Below are positions 17,502 through 27,202 of a stretch of 51,327 bases of DNA, one piece after another. The stretch comes from Nostocales cyanobacterium Centralia_MAG_434. GTDB taxonomy: Bacteria; Cyanobacteriota; Cyanobacteriia; Cyanobacteriales; Nostocaceae. Numbering within the stretch: the stretch's first letter is position 1; each line of letters begins with the position of its first letter. The notes under the pieces were generated by a model. It ran no database searches, had not been told where the DNA came from, and worked only from the letters and a program-made list of their open reading frames with translations. Made by a program: the position numbers and the translations under genes. The DNA lies in NCBI GenBank assembly GCA_021324415.1, contig JAJPJF010000073.1, positions 1 to 51,327 on the forward strand. The letters are read 5' to 3'.

Positions 17502-17620
17502 ATCTGAGCGATCGCAGTATAGGTCTTTACCAGCCAAAGTTGTTAAGTTGGTAAAAATACAATCATGCCCCATAACCCATTTATCTTTAAGCAACCCAAG
17601 CTAGGCTAGAAATAGAATTT

Positions 17621-17944
17621 GTGGAAGTGACACTAAAAATAGATTTGGGTGCAGAAAGGCTGATAGCAGCACAACGAGAAGGGGAAAAAATAGCCGTTGA
17701 AATCAAAAGCTTTGCGAGTAACTCTGCTGTCAGCGACTTCCATACCGCTTTGGGACAATTCCTGAATTATCAGATCGTACTTGAAGAGAATGAACCAGAA
17801 CGTGAATTATATCTGGCAGTTCCAGTTGATACTTATGAAACATTTTTTCAGACTCGACTAGCTCAAATCGCAGTGAAACGACATCAATTAAAGCTAATAG
17901 TATACGACCCAATTATGGAGATGATTGTGCTATGGAGAAACTAG
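17621..17944 (+). CDS. xisH: XisH family protein, N-terminally truncated
   Basis: The 107 residues match the body of XisH: KIDLGAERLIAAQREGEKIAVEIKSF, then SDFHTALGQFLNYQIVLE, and the end RHQLKLIVYDP...IVLWRN. XisH was named from fdxN element excision but is widespread in cyanobacteria, always with XisI. Full-length proteins have about 30 more N-terminal residues. Here a stop at 17588-17590 closes the frame upstream and the only start is GTG 17621. It overlaps xisI by 13 bp. It may be a decayed gene. Confidence 0.8.
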   Translation: MEVTLKIDLGAERLIAAQREGEKIAVEIKSFASNSAVSDFHTALGQFLNYQIVLEENEPERELYLAVPVDTYETFFQTRLAQIAVKRHQLKLIVYDPIMEMIVLWRN

Positions 17945-18267
17945 AGCAATATCGCCAATACATCCAAGCTCTCTTAACAAAGCACGGTAGGTATAAACCT
18001 AACCTTGAAGAGATTGAAAATGAATTAATATTTGATACAATACACGACCATTATCAATTAATGCGTGTAGGTTGGAACGGTTTAAATCGCGTTTATCATA
18101 GCGTGATGCATTTTGATATTAAAAATGGCAAAATCTGGATACAGCAGAATATGACAGATGTAGACTTAGCACAGGAACTTTTTGAGATGGGAATACCTAA
18201 AGAAGATATTGTGTTGGGTTTACAGCCACCTTATAAACGTCCGTACACGGGCTATGGAGTGGCATAA
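17932..18267 (+). CDS. xisI: XisI family protein
   Basis: A 111-residue protein of full XisI length with the signature HDHYQLMRVGWNG, KIWIQQNMTDVDLAQELFEMGIPKEDIVLG and FQPPYKRPYTGYGVA-like end. It is paired with xisH by a 13-bp overlap. No recombinase or element boundary is visible nearby, so a role in excision here is doubtful. Seven bases after its stop begins a truncated CRISPR repeat, the left end of array 3. Confidence 0.88.
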   Translation: MEKLEQYRQYIQALLTKHGRYKPNLEEIENELIFDTIHDHYQLMRVGWNGLNRVYHSVMHFDIKNGKIWIQQNMTDVDLAQELFEMGIPKEDIVLGLQPPYKRPYTGYGVA

Positions 18268-18273
18268 CAAAAC

Positions 18274-19343
18274 TTTAGTGATTAGCAACGTCTAGATGAG
18301 GTTTATTTTTCTTCTTATAGGACTAGTATCGTTTCAGTCCCCTTACGGGGATTTAGTGATTAGCAACGCTAGTGGTAAAAAAACAACTGCAACCGCTTTA
18401 TGGAGGTTTCAGTCCCCTTACGGGGATTTAGTGATTAGCAACCAACAGTAGGAACATTCACAAACGCGATCGCTCTTACTGGTTTCAGTCCCCTTACGGG
18501 GATTTAGTGATTAGCAACGATTCATTAAATGCTGAATAAAGTCGTCCATTATAAGTTTCAGTCCCCTTACGGGGATTTAGTGATTAGCAACTGCAGAGAT
18601 CTCCAGCGCTTTTGGAATTTCAGATCCAGGGTTTCAGTCCCCTTACGGGGATTTAGTGATTAGCAACCGACCCATAGACACAAGTGCTGAGCTTATGTCT
18701 GAAAAGTTTCAGTCCCCTTACGGGGATTTAGTGATTAGCAACGCTAAGATGATCGCTACTATCGCAACGGTTATACGCGTTTCAGTCCCCTTACGGGGAT
18801 TTAGTGATTAGCAACCTGCCGTAATTAAGCTTAAAGACAATTGCAGTGGATTGTTTCAGTCCCCTTACGGGGATTTAGTGATTAGCAACCCTTTTTTGGA
18901 CTATTCAATAAAAACTCGTACACCCTTAGTTTCAGTCCCCTTACGGGGATTTAGTGATTAGCAACGCAATGCTTGAGGAAGAACGGCTAAATAATATTGA
19001 AGTTTCAGTCCCCTTACGGGGATTTAGTGATTAGCAACCCCAGTTATAGGATTAAATTGAAAAGCCATATTTTAAGGTTTCAGTCCCCTTACGGGGATTT
19101 AGTGATTAGCAACTCTAAATAAGTATTTCGTAGAACGTAACTAATTTTTCTGTTTCAGTCCCCTTACGGGGATTTAGTGATTAGCAACTTATCCCTGTCA
19201 GTAAAACGCCAGTGGTATCGATTCATAAAAATTTGTTTCAGTCCCCTTACGGGGATTTAGTGATTAGCAACGCTTCAGTCTCTAGAGATGGCCTTACAGC
19301 CAGAGGGTTTCAGTCCCCTTACGGGGATTTAGTGATTAGCAAC
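18274..19343 (-). CRISPR. CRISPR array 3 (14 full repeats plus a truncated terminal one)
   Basis: Full 37-bp repeats start at 18331, 18406, 18482, 18555, 18631, 18706, 18779, 18853, 18929, 19002, 19077, 19152, 19235 and 19307. Each ends TTAGTGATTAGCAAC. At the left end only the last 16 bases of a repeat remain (18274-18289), next to the xisI stop. That gives 14 spacers of about 35-46 bp. The loop on the transcript is GTAA. The leader is on the right. Confidence 0.98.
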
Positions 19344-19563
19344 TCCCCAGGCTGAAACTCTTACTGGGCAGGCTTTCTGAAAAGGATTTTGTCAAAGCTA
19401 GAAAAAAAGTCGATTTCAGCGTCTTGATTTCCGCTCATATTGGCTTTCCTTTCAGTTTCTGAAACGATAGACTTATTGACTTGTCAAGGTTCTGGGCTTT
19501 TTCGTGAACCTCCTAGGGTTTTTACTCCCGCTTGGGTTTACGAAAAATTCTGTATCTGACCAA
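19344..19563 (-). promoter_or_regulatory. CRISPR leader 3
   Basis: Same family as leaders 1, 2 and 4. The first-repeat-proximal inverted repeat CCCAG/CTGGG is perfect here. The distal inverted repeat is TTTTTCGTGAACC (19498-19510) with GGTTTACGAAAAA (19535-19547). Confidence 0.85.
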
Positions 19564-19602
19564 TTATATGATGGCTATTTCATTTTGGCGAGGGTTCTCT
19601 AA
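19564..19602 (-). pseudogene. cas2 3'-end remnant beside leader 3
   Basis: The minus-strand frame ends LENPRQNEIAII then TAA (19564-19566), again matching the Cas2 tail KPRQNETII. The cmr6 stop follows 34 bp to the right. Confidence 0.6.
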
Positions 19603-19635
19603 ATCGAGAAGGGAGATAGGGAGAGTTTTTGATAA

Positions 19636-20445
19636 TCAATTACTTAAGACTGTACTCATGTAGCCATAACCTGCGGCTGTTTTCGCTCCGATACCGAGTT
19701 CTGATAACCCTTTTTGCAGCCAAGATTTAGCCTGATTGACAAGTTCTTTTGCATTTGATTGTTGATCTCGACTTGCGACAGCAAAGGCAAACTCGCTCTT
19801 GTTTCCCAGAGTGAGAAAGTATACTGGTACTGGGTTTTGATATGGTGTAGGGGCTATGTTACCATTTTTATCGCTGTAATATTCCTGGTAGTGATTGTTC
19901 ATGATGTCTGGTTCTAGTTGAGGTTCTTTTGTTAGAACTGCATCCAGAAAAATAACTTTGCCAGACTCTTTTTGAGAACCAAAAATATCTTTGAAATTTG
20001 GGTTATTTTCAGCCTCTGCTCTGTTAGTTGTTTCTAGAGCACACAACATAGCATAAGATGCCGCTAACCCTTTTAAGGCACTACCAGGGATGAGAGGAAT
20101 ACCTGTGATGCGATCCACACTCATGCTGGTTTCTAAAATGCTAGTCTGTCCAAGACCGATAACCATTCGCCATTCTGGAGATGCTGTAAAGTGTTCTACA
20201 TGAGGCAATGTTTTAGTCATTGCTTGCCAGCGTTGATAATAGTGCTGGATTAAATGGGGAGAGAATTGGAATTCACGAGCGATCGCCCTAAATAACTCAG
20301 CTTTTTGCTCTTCCTGAAATTTCCAATCTTGCCGCTCAAGTTTATAACCAATGTAACGGTCTAGCAATAGACTCAAATTACTACACTGTGTTCTCTGCTC
20401 AAATTTTTGTTGAGTATCGATGGGTAAGGGATAAATGAAAGTCAT
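19636..20445 (-). CDS. cmr6: Cmr6, type III-B RAMP (Cas7-like) subunit
   Basis: A 269-residue RAMP with the Cmr6 signature GLGQTSILETSMSVDRITGIPLIPGSALKGLA near residue 95 and the C-terminal glycine-rich loop GIGAKTAAGYGYM. Cmr6 sits at the 3' end of the Cmr backbone on the crRNA. It is the last gene of the cmr operon and overlaps cmr5 by 4 bp (ATGA). Confidence 0.93.
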   Translation of the reverse strand: MTFIYPLPIDTQQKFEQRTQCSNLSLLLDRYIGYKLERQDWKFQEEQKAELFRAIAREFQFSPHLIQHYYQRWQAMTKTLPHVEHFTASPEWRMVIGLGQTSILETSMSVDRITGIPLIPGSALKGLAASYAMLCALETTNRAEAENNPNFKDIFGSQKESGKVIFLDAVLTKEPQLEPDIMNNHYQEYYSDKNGNIAPTPYQNPVPVYFLTLGNKSEFAFAVASRDQQSNAKELVNQAKSWLQKGLSELGIGAKTAAGYGYMSTVLSN

Positions 20446-20912
20446 TGTGAGTCCTCAGAATCTAACTCTGCTTCAGCAAACCGCTTAACCCACTGCAAAA
20501 AAGCTAAGGATTCGCCAGTTGCTAGGCGGTAACGTTGACTGTCCATTTTGAGGATATGGTCTAAAAGAGTTTCTTTTTCTGTACTCAAGTTCAGCCGACT
20601 ACACACCCAAATGGATAAATGGTTAAACATTTCTTTATGGTGTTTGTTTCCTTTTGCCTTTAAAAAGGCTAGAGTTTGTCCTAGTCCATTAACTTGAATA
20701 AGAGTTGGCATTTGACGAGCAAGACTACCATACTTTGCTTGCTCATCTTGAGTTTTAACGCTTTGAATATTATTCCAAGCTGCTTGCGCACGACTGCGAT
20801 CTAAATCTCTAGGATTTGTTGTCACAGATGATAATGGTGGCGTCGTCTCTGGTAGAGATGGTGTTTCAGCTACTCTTGAAACTGGTTTTTTTAGGATTGG
20901 TTTTTCTGACAT
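20442..20912 (-). CDS. cmr5: Cmr5, type III-B small subunit
   Basis: A 156-residue protein. The first 50 residues are a Pro/Thr-rich extension. The rest is helical, with DRSRAQAAWNNIQ and ARQMPTLIQVNGLGQTLAFLKAK, the Cmr5 pattern. Cmr5 (Cas11 type) lines the inner filament of the complex. Its position between cmr4 and cmr6 is standard. Confidence 0.9.
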   Translation of the reverse strand: MSEKPILKKPVSRVAETPSLPETTPPLSSVTTNPRDLDRSRAQAAWNNIQSVKTQDEQAKYGSLARQMPTLIQVNGLGQTLAFLKAKGNKHHKEMFNHLSIWVCSRLNLSTEKETLLDHILKMDSQRYRLATGESLAFLQWVKRFAEAELDSEDSQ

Positions 20913-20945
20913 GAAAGATGACTCCTTGCAATTTTTGCGATTAAA

Positions 20946-21863
20946 CTACAAAACACGAGTAGCAACAATTCCTCGCCCCACAGTTTCATTACCACCCAAT
21001 TGCAACCGAGAATGACCGTTAGTCAGATAGGATTGAATAGTCGTCAAAATTTTCGATGCATCGGTGACTTCAGCAGGTACACTCTCTCTGTTTCCAGTAC
21101 GGGGATCGCAAGTAAAAAGAGGAGTATATAGCAAAGTATCAGATGGGAGATTTTCTTCTGTCCAAAGCCCACCATCTTCAACAGTTTTTGTTTTCTGAGA
21201 TAACTTAGTGCGGGAGACAACATCAGTGCTAAACTGGCAGAAATCTTTGAAAGCATCATCGCTGATGATAACCAAGTCTTTTTTTAGCTTATCTTTCCAA
21301 AATTGATACTCATCGCCAGAAGGTAAAGCATGTGTAGCTAACCAAGCAGCAAATTCTGTTAGTTGTAGGTTGTCAGTTTGAGCAGCAAATGAGAATTCTT
21401 CAAGAACAATGCTATTGTCAATCACAAGATGACTACCAGATGGCACAATTGCTTGACTACCACTACAATTAAATGTCCAATTGTGAGACTGATTTGCTAA
21501 TTTTAAATCTCGCACAAAACGACTGATGACTAATGGGCAGGTGATCCAGGCAAATACTCCTGCAAGAGAACGGACAGGAAACAAAAGTAATCGTCCATCG
21601 CCAGGGGATAAAGCACCAGCGTGTTCGCTAGCTTTATTGTCTCTCGGACCAAAGATTGCTGAAATTATCCCTGGGTTTGTTTGTCCTCCATTATTTTCAA
21701 ATGCACTGCGGAGTTTACCTTTGATTCCAGAAGACTGAATCATGGGTAAATTTGTATGTCTTTCCCGCTGAATAGGGAGATCCACCGTCCCTAGACTGCT
21801 ACCACTGCCCACATGTAGGGGAGTTTCAGTATAAAGGAAGAGTAGTTTGACTTGTTTAAACAT
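20946..21863 (-). CDS. cmr4: Cmr4, type III-B backbone RNase subunit
   Basis: A 305-residue Cas7-family protein. LYTETPLHVGSGSSLGTVDLPIQRE holds the likely target-RNA-cleaving Asp28. It is followed by LPMIQSSGIKGKLRSAF and, near the C terminus, LGGNETVGRGIV. Several copies cut target RNA at 6-nt steps in Cmr complexes. It lies between the CARF gene and cmr5. Confidence 0.94.
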   Translation of the reverse strand: MFKQVKLLFLYTETPLHVGSGSSLGTVDLPIQRERHTNLPMIQSSGIKGKLRSAFENNGGQTNPGIISAIFGPRDNKASEHAGALSPGDGRLLLFPVRSLAGVFAWITCPLVISRFVRDLKLANQSHNWTFNCSGSQAIVPSGSHLVIDNSIVLEEFSFAAQTDNLQLTEFAAWLATHALPSGDEYQFWKDKLKKDLVIISDDAFKDFCQFSTDVVSRTKLSQKTKTVEDGGLWTEENLPSDTLLYTPLFTCDPRTGNRESVPAEVTDASKILTTIQSYLTNGHSRLQLGGNETVGRGIVATRVL

Positions 21864-21881
21864 TCAAGGAACTCCTATAAG

Positions 21882-22952
21882 TTAAGAATCTAGTAAAGGA
21901 TGGATGTAGCGATCGCAAAATCTCAAAGTTTGTGCTTGTCCCCGTGCAGTTGTGCGAATCGTAATATTGGCAGCCTTTTCGTTATCTGCCCACAGAACAC
22001 GGATAGAGCCATCGTTGTCAACCTTTTTGACCCTTCGCATTGTGGTAGGCTCAAAAAATCCACCAATAATTTCTTCTACAGCTTCCAGTGCAGCTAGTTT
22101 TTGGGCAAAGGCTAATGTTCCTTTGGGATAGTGATGTTTCACCTCATCTAGAGAACTGGAGATTTTGTCAGCTTCAGGAACTTGTGAAGGGGTTGGATCT
22201 TCCAGAAACTCTGCAATTTGCCGTTGTTGTTGCACTCGCTTCCAAAGAATTTCACCTGCTGGGGAAAGCAAGACAATACCATCTGCATCAGGTGGGAGGA
22301 GCAAAGCTTGAACTTGCTCCCGATCTGGGATAGCTTTTAGCCTTTGCTCAACTTCCAAAGAATCGCGATAATCAGCGCCAATCCATTCAAAAAAGCTTTC
22401 ATACTCCACCAATAAGTCAATATTCCAGACAATCGGTAAAGCCGGAAAAGTGATGGGTTGTTGAAAATCCTGATAGATGTATTTGACAGGAACCTGAAAA
22501 ATCATCCCCACCATTGTGGTGTAGGCGATCTCTGCTTTAAAGCCTCCAGTCGCATTAATAATGACTTCGCGTTGCTGTTTTTGAGCTTTCGTAATTTCAT
22601 TAATTAGAATGTCAACCAGATGACGCAAGCCATGACGCTCAAATTGAGCTTCATTTTGCTCTAAAGAGAGTTGACGAGAGCGCAGCCCTTTCCAGCCTTT
22701 GTTTTTGAGGTAATTTTCAACCTGCTTGGCACAGCGAGCACCTTCAGAAGTACTAGTATAAAGTAACACTACTTCATCATTAGAAGTGGCAATTTTGAGT
22801 AGAGAGTTGGTTTCTGCTGAAGCTTTGGCGGCTCCAGTTTGCTCAAAAAAGTGCCGTATTTCCTCATCAGTAACAGAAGAGGGTGGCTTTTTGAGTTCAC
22901 GGGCAGTATTTGTTAATAGTGATGTGCCAGTAGTCGTAATAATTGTTCGCAT
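21882..22952 (-). CDS. CARF-domain cyclic-oligoadenylate sensor, possible RelE-like effector
   Basis: A 356-residue protein. The N-terminal 180 residues form a CARF-type Rossmann domain (TTTGTSLLTN; LLYTSTSEGARCAKQ; IINATGGFKAEIAY near 134-145). This placement inside the cmr operon, between cmr3 and cmr4, fits an ancillary effector activated by cyclic oligoadenylate from Cmr2. No HEPN R-X4-6-H motif is evident. The last 80 residues (MRRVKKVDNDGSIRVLWADN, then IRTTARGQAQTLRFCDRY) may be a RelE/ParE-like toxin fold, but that is tentative. The III-D operon holds a second, diverged CARF gene. Confidence 0.75.
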   Translation of the reverse strand: MRTIITTTGTSLLTNTARELKKPPSSVTDEEIRHFFEQTGAAKASAETNSLLKIATSNDEVVLLYTSTSEGARCAKQVENYLKNKGWKGLRSRQLSLEQNEAQFERHGLRHLVDILINEITKAQKQQREVIINATGGFKAEIAYTTMVGMIFQVPVKYIYQDFQQPITFPALPIVWNIDLLVEYESFFEWIGADYRDSLEVEQRLKAIPDREQVQALLLPPDADGIVLLSPAGEILWKRVQQQRQIAEFLEDPTPSQVPEADKISSSLDEVKHHYPKGTLAFAQKLAALEAVEEIIGGFFEPTTMRRVKKVDNDGSIRVLWADNEKAANITIRTTARGQAQTLRFCDRYIHPLLDS

Positions 22953-22961
22953 GATTTCTCC

Positions 22962-24173
22962 TTAATTAAGCTCCCAATAGTTCCAAGCTCCCACTAGGCT
23001 GAGACCATAGCCAATTTGAGCATCCATCTCTTCATCAGCTAGGTTTTGCCAATGGAAAGCTTTTAACACCTCTTGCGGACTGGCTTTGGTTGTGAAGTAG
23101 TAAACTGAGCCAGCACAGACAGCACGACGGGTTGGTTTGTGACGATTGTAAGCAACATCCCATCCCCCAATGACTTGGTAACGTCCCAAAGCAGCGGCTT
23201 TCAGTGTTACCTGAATACCTCTAAATTCCCCCGTTAAGCTTTCTGGATTCATCCATTTGGGAAGCCATCCTTGCTTGTGTTCGCTATCGAATATCGTGGG
23301 GGTTGCCAGATAAAGCTTAAACCCATCAGATTGCTGGAGGCGATCGCTCAGGCTTGCAGTAAAATTACCCCAATCAATACCTGATATTTTCGTACAACTA
23401 GCAGCCCTATTTTCACCACCAATCCCAATCAACCCCACATCTGGATCAGGTTCAGCACTTAAACGCCGAATTCCTTCAATTTCAACGTATAAGCCGATAT
23501 TTTCCTGACAACGGATAAACTCAGTTTGATAGAGTCTGCTCTCTTTAACAGCCTGGATACTGTTATCAACTTCAATACCAAAACGAGATTCTCTGTCGTA
23601 AAGCTTGCCTGGGCTAGTAAAGCTGTGAGAACATCCACCTAAAAGATATTCAACTAACTCTTGATGACTCCAGTAACCTTGGACTGCTTCCACAGGTTTT
23701 GTTTCTGGAGTCCAAAGTGGTAGTAAAGAATGCGCCAGGTCATTTTGTCCAAAAGGTGGCTGTTGTAAGGGACGCAAGCATTGCAGTTGTACGTTAGCAG
23801 AACAGTTATTTTTGTCTTTCACCTGTACAACGTCTGCAGGTATAGGAAAGTAAGTTGTCAATTCTGACTGGTCATACTTAGCAATCAATGCACCCCTGAG
23901 GTACATACCCCCATAATTTCCCTGACCACTTCTAGCAGGTCTGCCAATTTCCTCTGAGATAGTACATATGTCCTGTTCTAAACAACCTGCACAACCATCA
24001 CGGTATTGTTGATACCTTCCACACCTATCTGCTAAAACTTTGGAACGAATCACCCCCTGTATAGTATTAGGTGTCGGAGGGAAGATACTCCTAGCGCGAT
24101 GTCCCTCACCCGCTGAGAAGGGACGACCATCTCGAAACAACAAAACATCAGAAGGCTCAATAAAAATCTGCAT
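22962..24173 (-). CDS. cmr3: Cmr3, type III-B Cas5-type subunit
   Basis: A 403-residue protein beginning with the Cmr3 hallmark IEPSDVLLFRDGRPFSAGEGHRARS and PPTPNTIQGVIRS. The C-terminal loop ends DAQIGYGLSLVGAW. Cmr3 binds the crRNA 5' tag and contacts Cmr2. A cluster of four cysteines (residues 51-70, CGRYQQYRDGCAGCLEQDIC) is an insertion that could bind a metal. It overlaps cmr2 by one base. Confidence 0.94.
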   Translation of the reverse strand: MQIFIEPSDVLLFRDGRPFSAGEGHRARSIFPPTPNTIQGVIRSKVLADRCGRYQQYRDGCAGCLEQDICTISEEIGRPARSGQGNYGGMYLRGALIAKYDQSELTTYFPIPADVVQVKDKNNCSANVQLQCLRPLQQPPFGQNDLAHSLLPLWTPETKPVEAVQGYWSHQELVEYLLGGCSHSFTSPGKLYDRESRFGIEVDNSIQAVKESRLYQTEFIRCQENIGLYVEIEGIRRLSAEPDPDVGLIGIGGENRAASCTKISGIDWGNFTASLSDRLQQSDGFKLYLATPTIFDSEHKQGWLPKWMNPESLTGEFRGIQVTLKAAALGRYQVIGGWDVAYNRHKPTRRAVCAGSVYYFTTKASPQEVLKAFHWQNLADEEMDAQIGYGLSLVGAWNYWELN

Positions 24174-27100
24174 TACTCTTCTTCTCCTGCTTCGACTCTT
24201 GCTAAAAATCGAGTGAATACTAACAAGTCAGCAAAAGTCTTCAGTTTGCCAGTTTGGCTGGCTGTTGTGCTTTGTTCCAGATCAGCTTGCATAACTAGAT
24301 GGGATAAATTTTCTGCCAATTCTTCCTGCTCATGCTTTGAAATTGGTTTTCCTCCCTGTTGACGGTTCAAAAGTCGCTTAATTTCTGCTATGTATACATC
24401 TTTTAAAGAACTTGTGTAGAGATTTTCTAGCGAATCTCGATTCAAGGGGGGAGACGCATTCACCATCCGAGATAGAGTTTCAGCTTGTTCCCGTAACACA
24501 TATGGAAACTTGCCAGAAATTTCATCGTTTGCAAATTTGCCTTGAAACTTTAGTAGAATGTCTACCGTGTCTATAGACTTTTCACGTAAATCTTTAGTGG
24601 AATCTTCTGGATAAGTCCATTTTGCTCCCGCACTCATGATTTCACCAGAACGCTTGAGAAAAGTGAGACTCAATGCATTACGACATTCCTGACGTTTGGC
24701 AGCTTTTTCAGCCTTACGAACTTCTGTGAGGGTAACATCTAAAGCTTGTTTGTAATGTGCAAGCACAATGCCTGTACTTGCTGTTGCTTTGTGTCCCATT
24801 GTTGCTAGTAATCTGGGTTTATCTTCATCTCGTAACTTAAGCCATATATAACCTGTTTTAGCATCACCGAAACTTACTTGAAATTCTTCTCCCGCCTCAT
24901 TAGTTTTTACCTCTCCAGAAAAAGCTGCTCGTAATTCCCTAGCAACTTCTAAGACAAAATCTAAAGGCAATAAAGCCAAAACATCATCTCCACCAGAATA
25001 AACTAACTTGCCTGGATAACGATTTTCCACAATATGCCGCACCAATTTCAAAGAAAAATCACCCAGTGCTTTGCTAATAAATCCGTGAATGGCTGGAGAC
25101 ATTAGGCGAGGACTTTTGAGAATTTCCTGCCAATCTTGACGTTGTTCTAGTGCTTGTCTTGTCTGTGGATGCAAGATTTTTTCGTACTCAGGCATTTTAT
25201 CCCCAGCAATCCACTCGCCCATATTATCGCCATCCATCATAAGCACAGCAAAATATTTTCTGGGTTTAGGAATTTTGTATTGGTCAGAAGTCACGATTTT
25301 GAGAAATTCTTTTAATTTGCATAAAGCAAATAAAATCTCTTCTTTTCTCTGGGCTAACTCACGCACTCGCTCGTAATAAGTTTCTTCAAACAATAACCTA
25401 CCATCAGTTTTGAGAAATCTTAACAGTAGTGATTTGTCTTGTTTATTTAAGCTAGGCTGCTCTAACTTTGCTGATAAAAAAGGAATCACATCTTTTTTTA
25501 TGTAGTTACCTTTTCTCATCACACTGTCACGAATAGCATCTAACCACTGTTTCATTGCTTGTCGTAACCTTTGAGAATCACTAACGAGGAAAGATTCTAG
25601 AACTTTCTTTTTAAAATCAGCAGTTGCTACAGTAGCTGTAGAGGGAAATTTAAGTTGATTAAACTCTTCAAGTGTCACTTCTTCTATGTCATCATCACTT
25701 GTTTGAGCTTGTTCTTGATGAGAAATCAGTTGGTTTTTAAAATAAGACCGCCAAGCCAATCGTTTACTCACCTCTACAGCGTCTAAACGTTCTTGACCTG
25801 TATCTTGAATCTCCAAACTCTCTAACTTTTTGGCAAGATTAATCCAGAAATGACGGATTCTACTCCGTCCAGCCCCATCAAAATTGTCTTCCAATGAATT
25901 TTGATGATCTATCCCATCATACAGAGCAGCACGTTCACCCCCCAAGGTAGATTTATCTCCTGTCTCTTCAACTTGCAGAAAATTTCTTAAACCTTTGCGG
26001 CTACCTAAAGCTTTTTCAGTGATGAAGTACAAATCACTGTAAATTGCTCCTATATTAGGCTGATAAGTGTCTTTACTATAGATACTGAGTATTTTTTCTG
26101 TCCGGTCAGTGCGATCGCCTAAGTAAGTCCTATGCTTCTCCAAAAGCTCAAATGCATCAGCCTGAATCGGTTCCGTTCCTGTGGGTCGCCAAGGATACAC
26201 TTGCCAATAAGTTTCAAATAGATTTGTGATCTGCCTTTCCCACGTCTTTGACCAAGCAGGAGGTTGACCTAACACTGTTTCTAAGTCTAGACGTACTGCT
26301 TGAGAGATTTCTTGCCATTGCGATCGCACCCTGTCAGCCGCTTCTTTTGCCAAATCTTCACCCTGACTAGTAGGTACTATCGCCAAAAATCGGTTAGGTA
26401 AGCTAGGTAAAATCAAATCTTCTAGTCTGGGTGACTCAGAGAGGATACCTTTGCTGTGCAGCCAGCGATCGCACAAAGGTTGTCCAACCAGGTTCGGAAA
26501 AATCACTGCATCAGGCCCAATCGCATCAGCAATGACTTGGATAGCACACCAATTGAGATACGAAAGCAAATAGCTACCAGTCCACAAGTCTTGAGTACGA
26601 CGTGCAGCACTGATAAATGCTTGAACAGGACCAATGGTAAATAACAAAAACGCTGGATCGGAATTGGTGGCGGCTATCGCACTCGTCAAAGCCTGATGTG
26701 ACCAAATCGAGTGATCGGGGATGCGAGTATCGGCTGGTAGTAAGTCCCATAAAGCGCCTAGTTGACTACCTTCAGTGCGTTGAATTTCATCTGACCAATT
26801 GCGCCACAGCCAAAGAAAAAGTTTCTGCGGGTCTTGCTTAATTTCGGGTTTAATTGATTCTAGTGATTTTCGAATTGCTTGTTGTAGTTGAGACTCATCA
26901 ATTTGAGTAGGCAAAAATCGACCTTTACTAAGATTGAGACGCACTCCAGCCAAGGGATGAGTCAGATAGGGTTGATTGCGAAAACTAGCTCCGCCAATGC
27001 TTCTATACTTGGGAAAGTTCAGGCGATCGGCAGCCGATGCAATCCAGTCTGCTTGTTGAAAATCTCGCTTAGTTAATGTAATACCTAAAATTTTTGCCCA

Positions 27101-27202
27101 ATTGTTTGATTGTCCCTCATGCTTTTGAATGTCAAATGGTTTATTTGGTGGATCGTGCAGTAGAGCATTAAGTTTAAGTAGCCAAAATTCTGAGTTAGTC
27201 AT
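24173..27202 (-). CDS. cmr2: Cas10/Cmr2, HD nuclease and cyclic-oligoadenylate synthetase
   Basis: A 1009-residue Cas10. The HD motif His16-Asp17 (LNALLHDPPNK) suggests an active DNase domain. The first palm domain has FTIGPVQAFISAARRTQDLW. The second has MMDGDNMGEW (about 656) and the catalytic YSGGDDVLALLP (GGDD about 738). The enzyme should make cyclic oligoadenylate when target RNA is bound. It overlaps cmr1 by 4 bp and cmr3 by 1 bp. Confidence 0.96.
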   Translation of the reverse strand: MTNSEFWLLKLNALLHDPPNKPFDIQKHEGQSNNWAKILGITLTKRDFQQADWIASAADRLNFPKYRSIGGASFRNQPYLTHPLAGVRLNLSKGRFLPTQIDESQLQQAIRKSLESIKPEIKQDPQKLFLWLWRNWSDEIQRTEGSQLGALWDLLPADTRIPDHSIWSHQALTSAIAATNSDPAFLLFTIGPVQAFISAARRTQDLWTGSYLLSYLNWCAIQVIADAIGPDAVIFPNLVGQPLCDRWLHSKGILSESPRLEDLILPSLPNRFLAIVPTSQGEDLAKEAADRVRSQWQEISQAVRLDLETVLGQPPAWSKTWERQITNLFETYWQVYPWRPTGTEPIQADAFELLEKHRTYLGDRTDRTEKILSIYSKDTYQPNIGAIYSDLYFITEKALGSRKGLRNFLQVEETGDKSTLGGERAALYDGIDHQNSLEDNFDGAGRSRIRHFWINLAKKLESLEIQDTGQERLDAVEVSKRLAWRSYFKNQLISHQEQAQTSDDDIEEVTLEEFNQLKFPSTATVATADFKKKVLESFLVSDSQRLRQAMKQWLDAIRDSVMRKGNYIKKDVIPFLSAKLEQPSLNKQDKSLLLRFLKTDGRLLFEETYYERVRELAQRKEEILFALCKLKEFLKIVTSDQYKIPKPRKYFAVLMMDGDNMGEWIAGDKMPEYEKILHPQTRQALEQRQDWQEILKSPRLMSPAIHGFISKALGDFSLKLVRHIVENRYPGKLVYSGGDDVLALLPLDFVLEVARELRAAFSGEVKTNEAGEEFQVSFGDAKTGYIWLKLRDEDKPRLLATMGHKATASTGIVLAHYKQALDVTLTEVRKAEKAAKRQECRNALSLTFLKRSGEIMSAGAKWTYPEDSTKDLREKSIDTVDILLKFQGKFANDEISGKFPYVLREQAETLSRMVNASPPLNRDSLENLYTSSLKDVYIAEIKRLLNRQQGGKPISKHEQEELAENLSHLVMQADLEQSTTASQTGKLKTFADLLVFTRFLARVEAGEEE

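Noticed and set aside
9680-19343. A CRISPR-associated transposon (Tn7-like)
   Set aside because: No tnsB, tnsC, tniQ or other transposase gene is found anywhere in the window.
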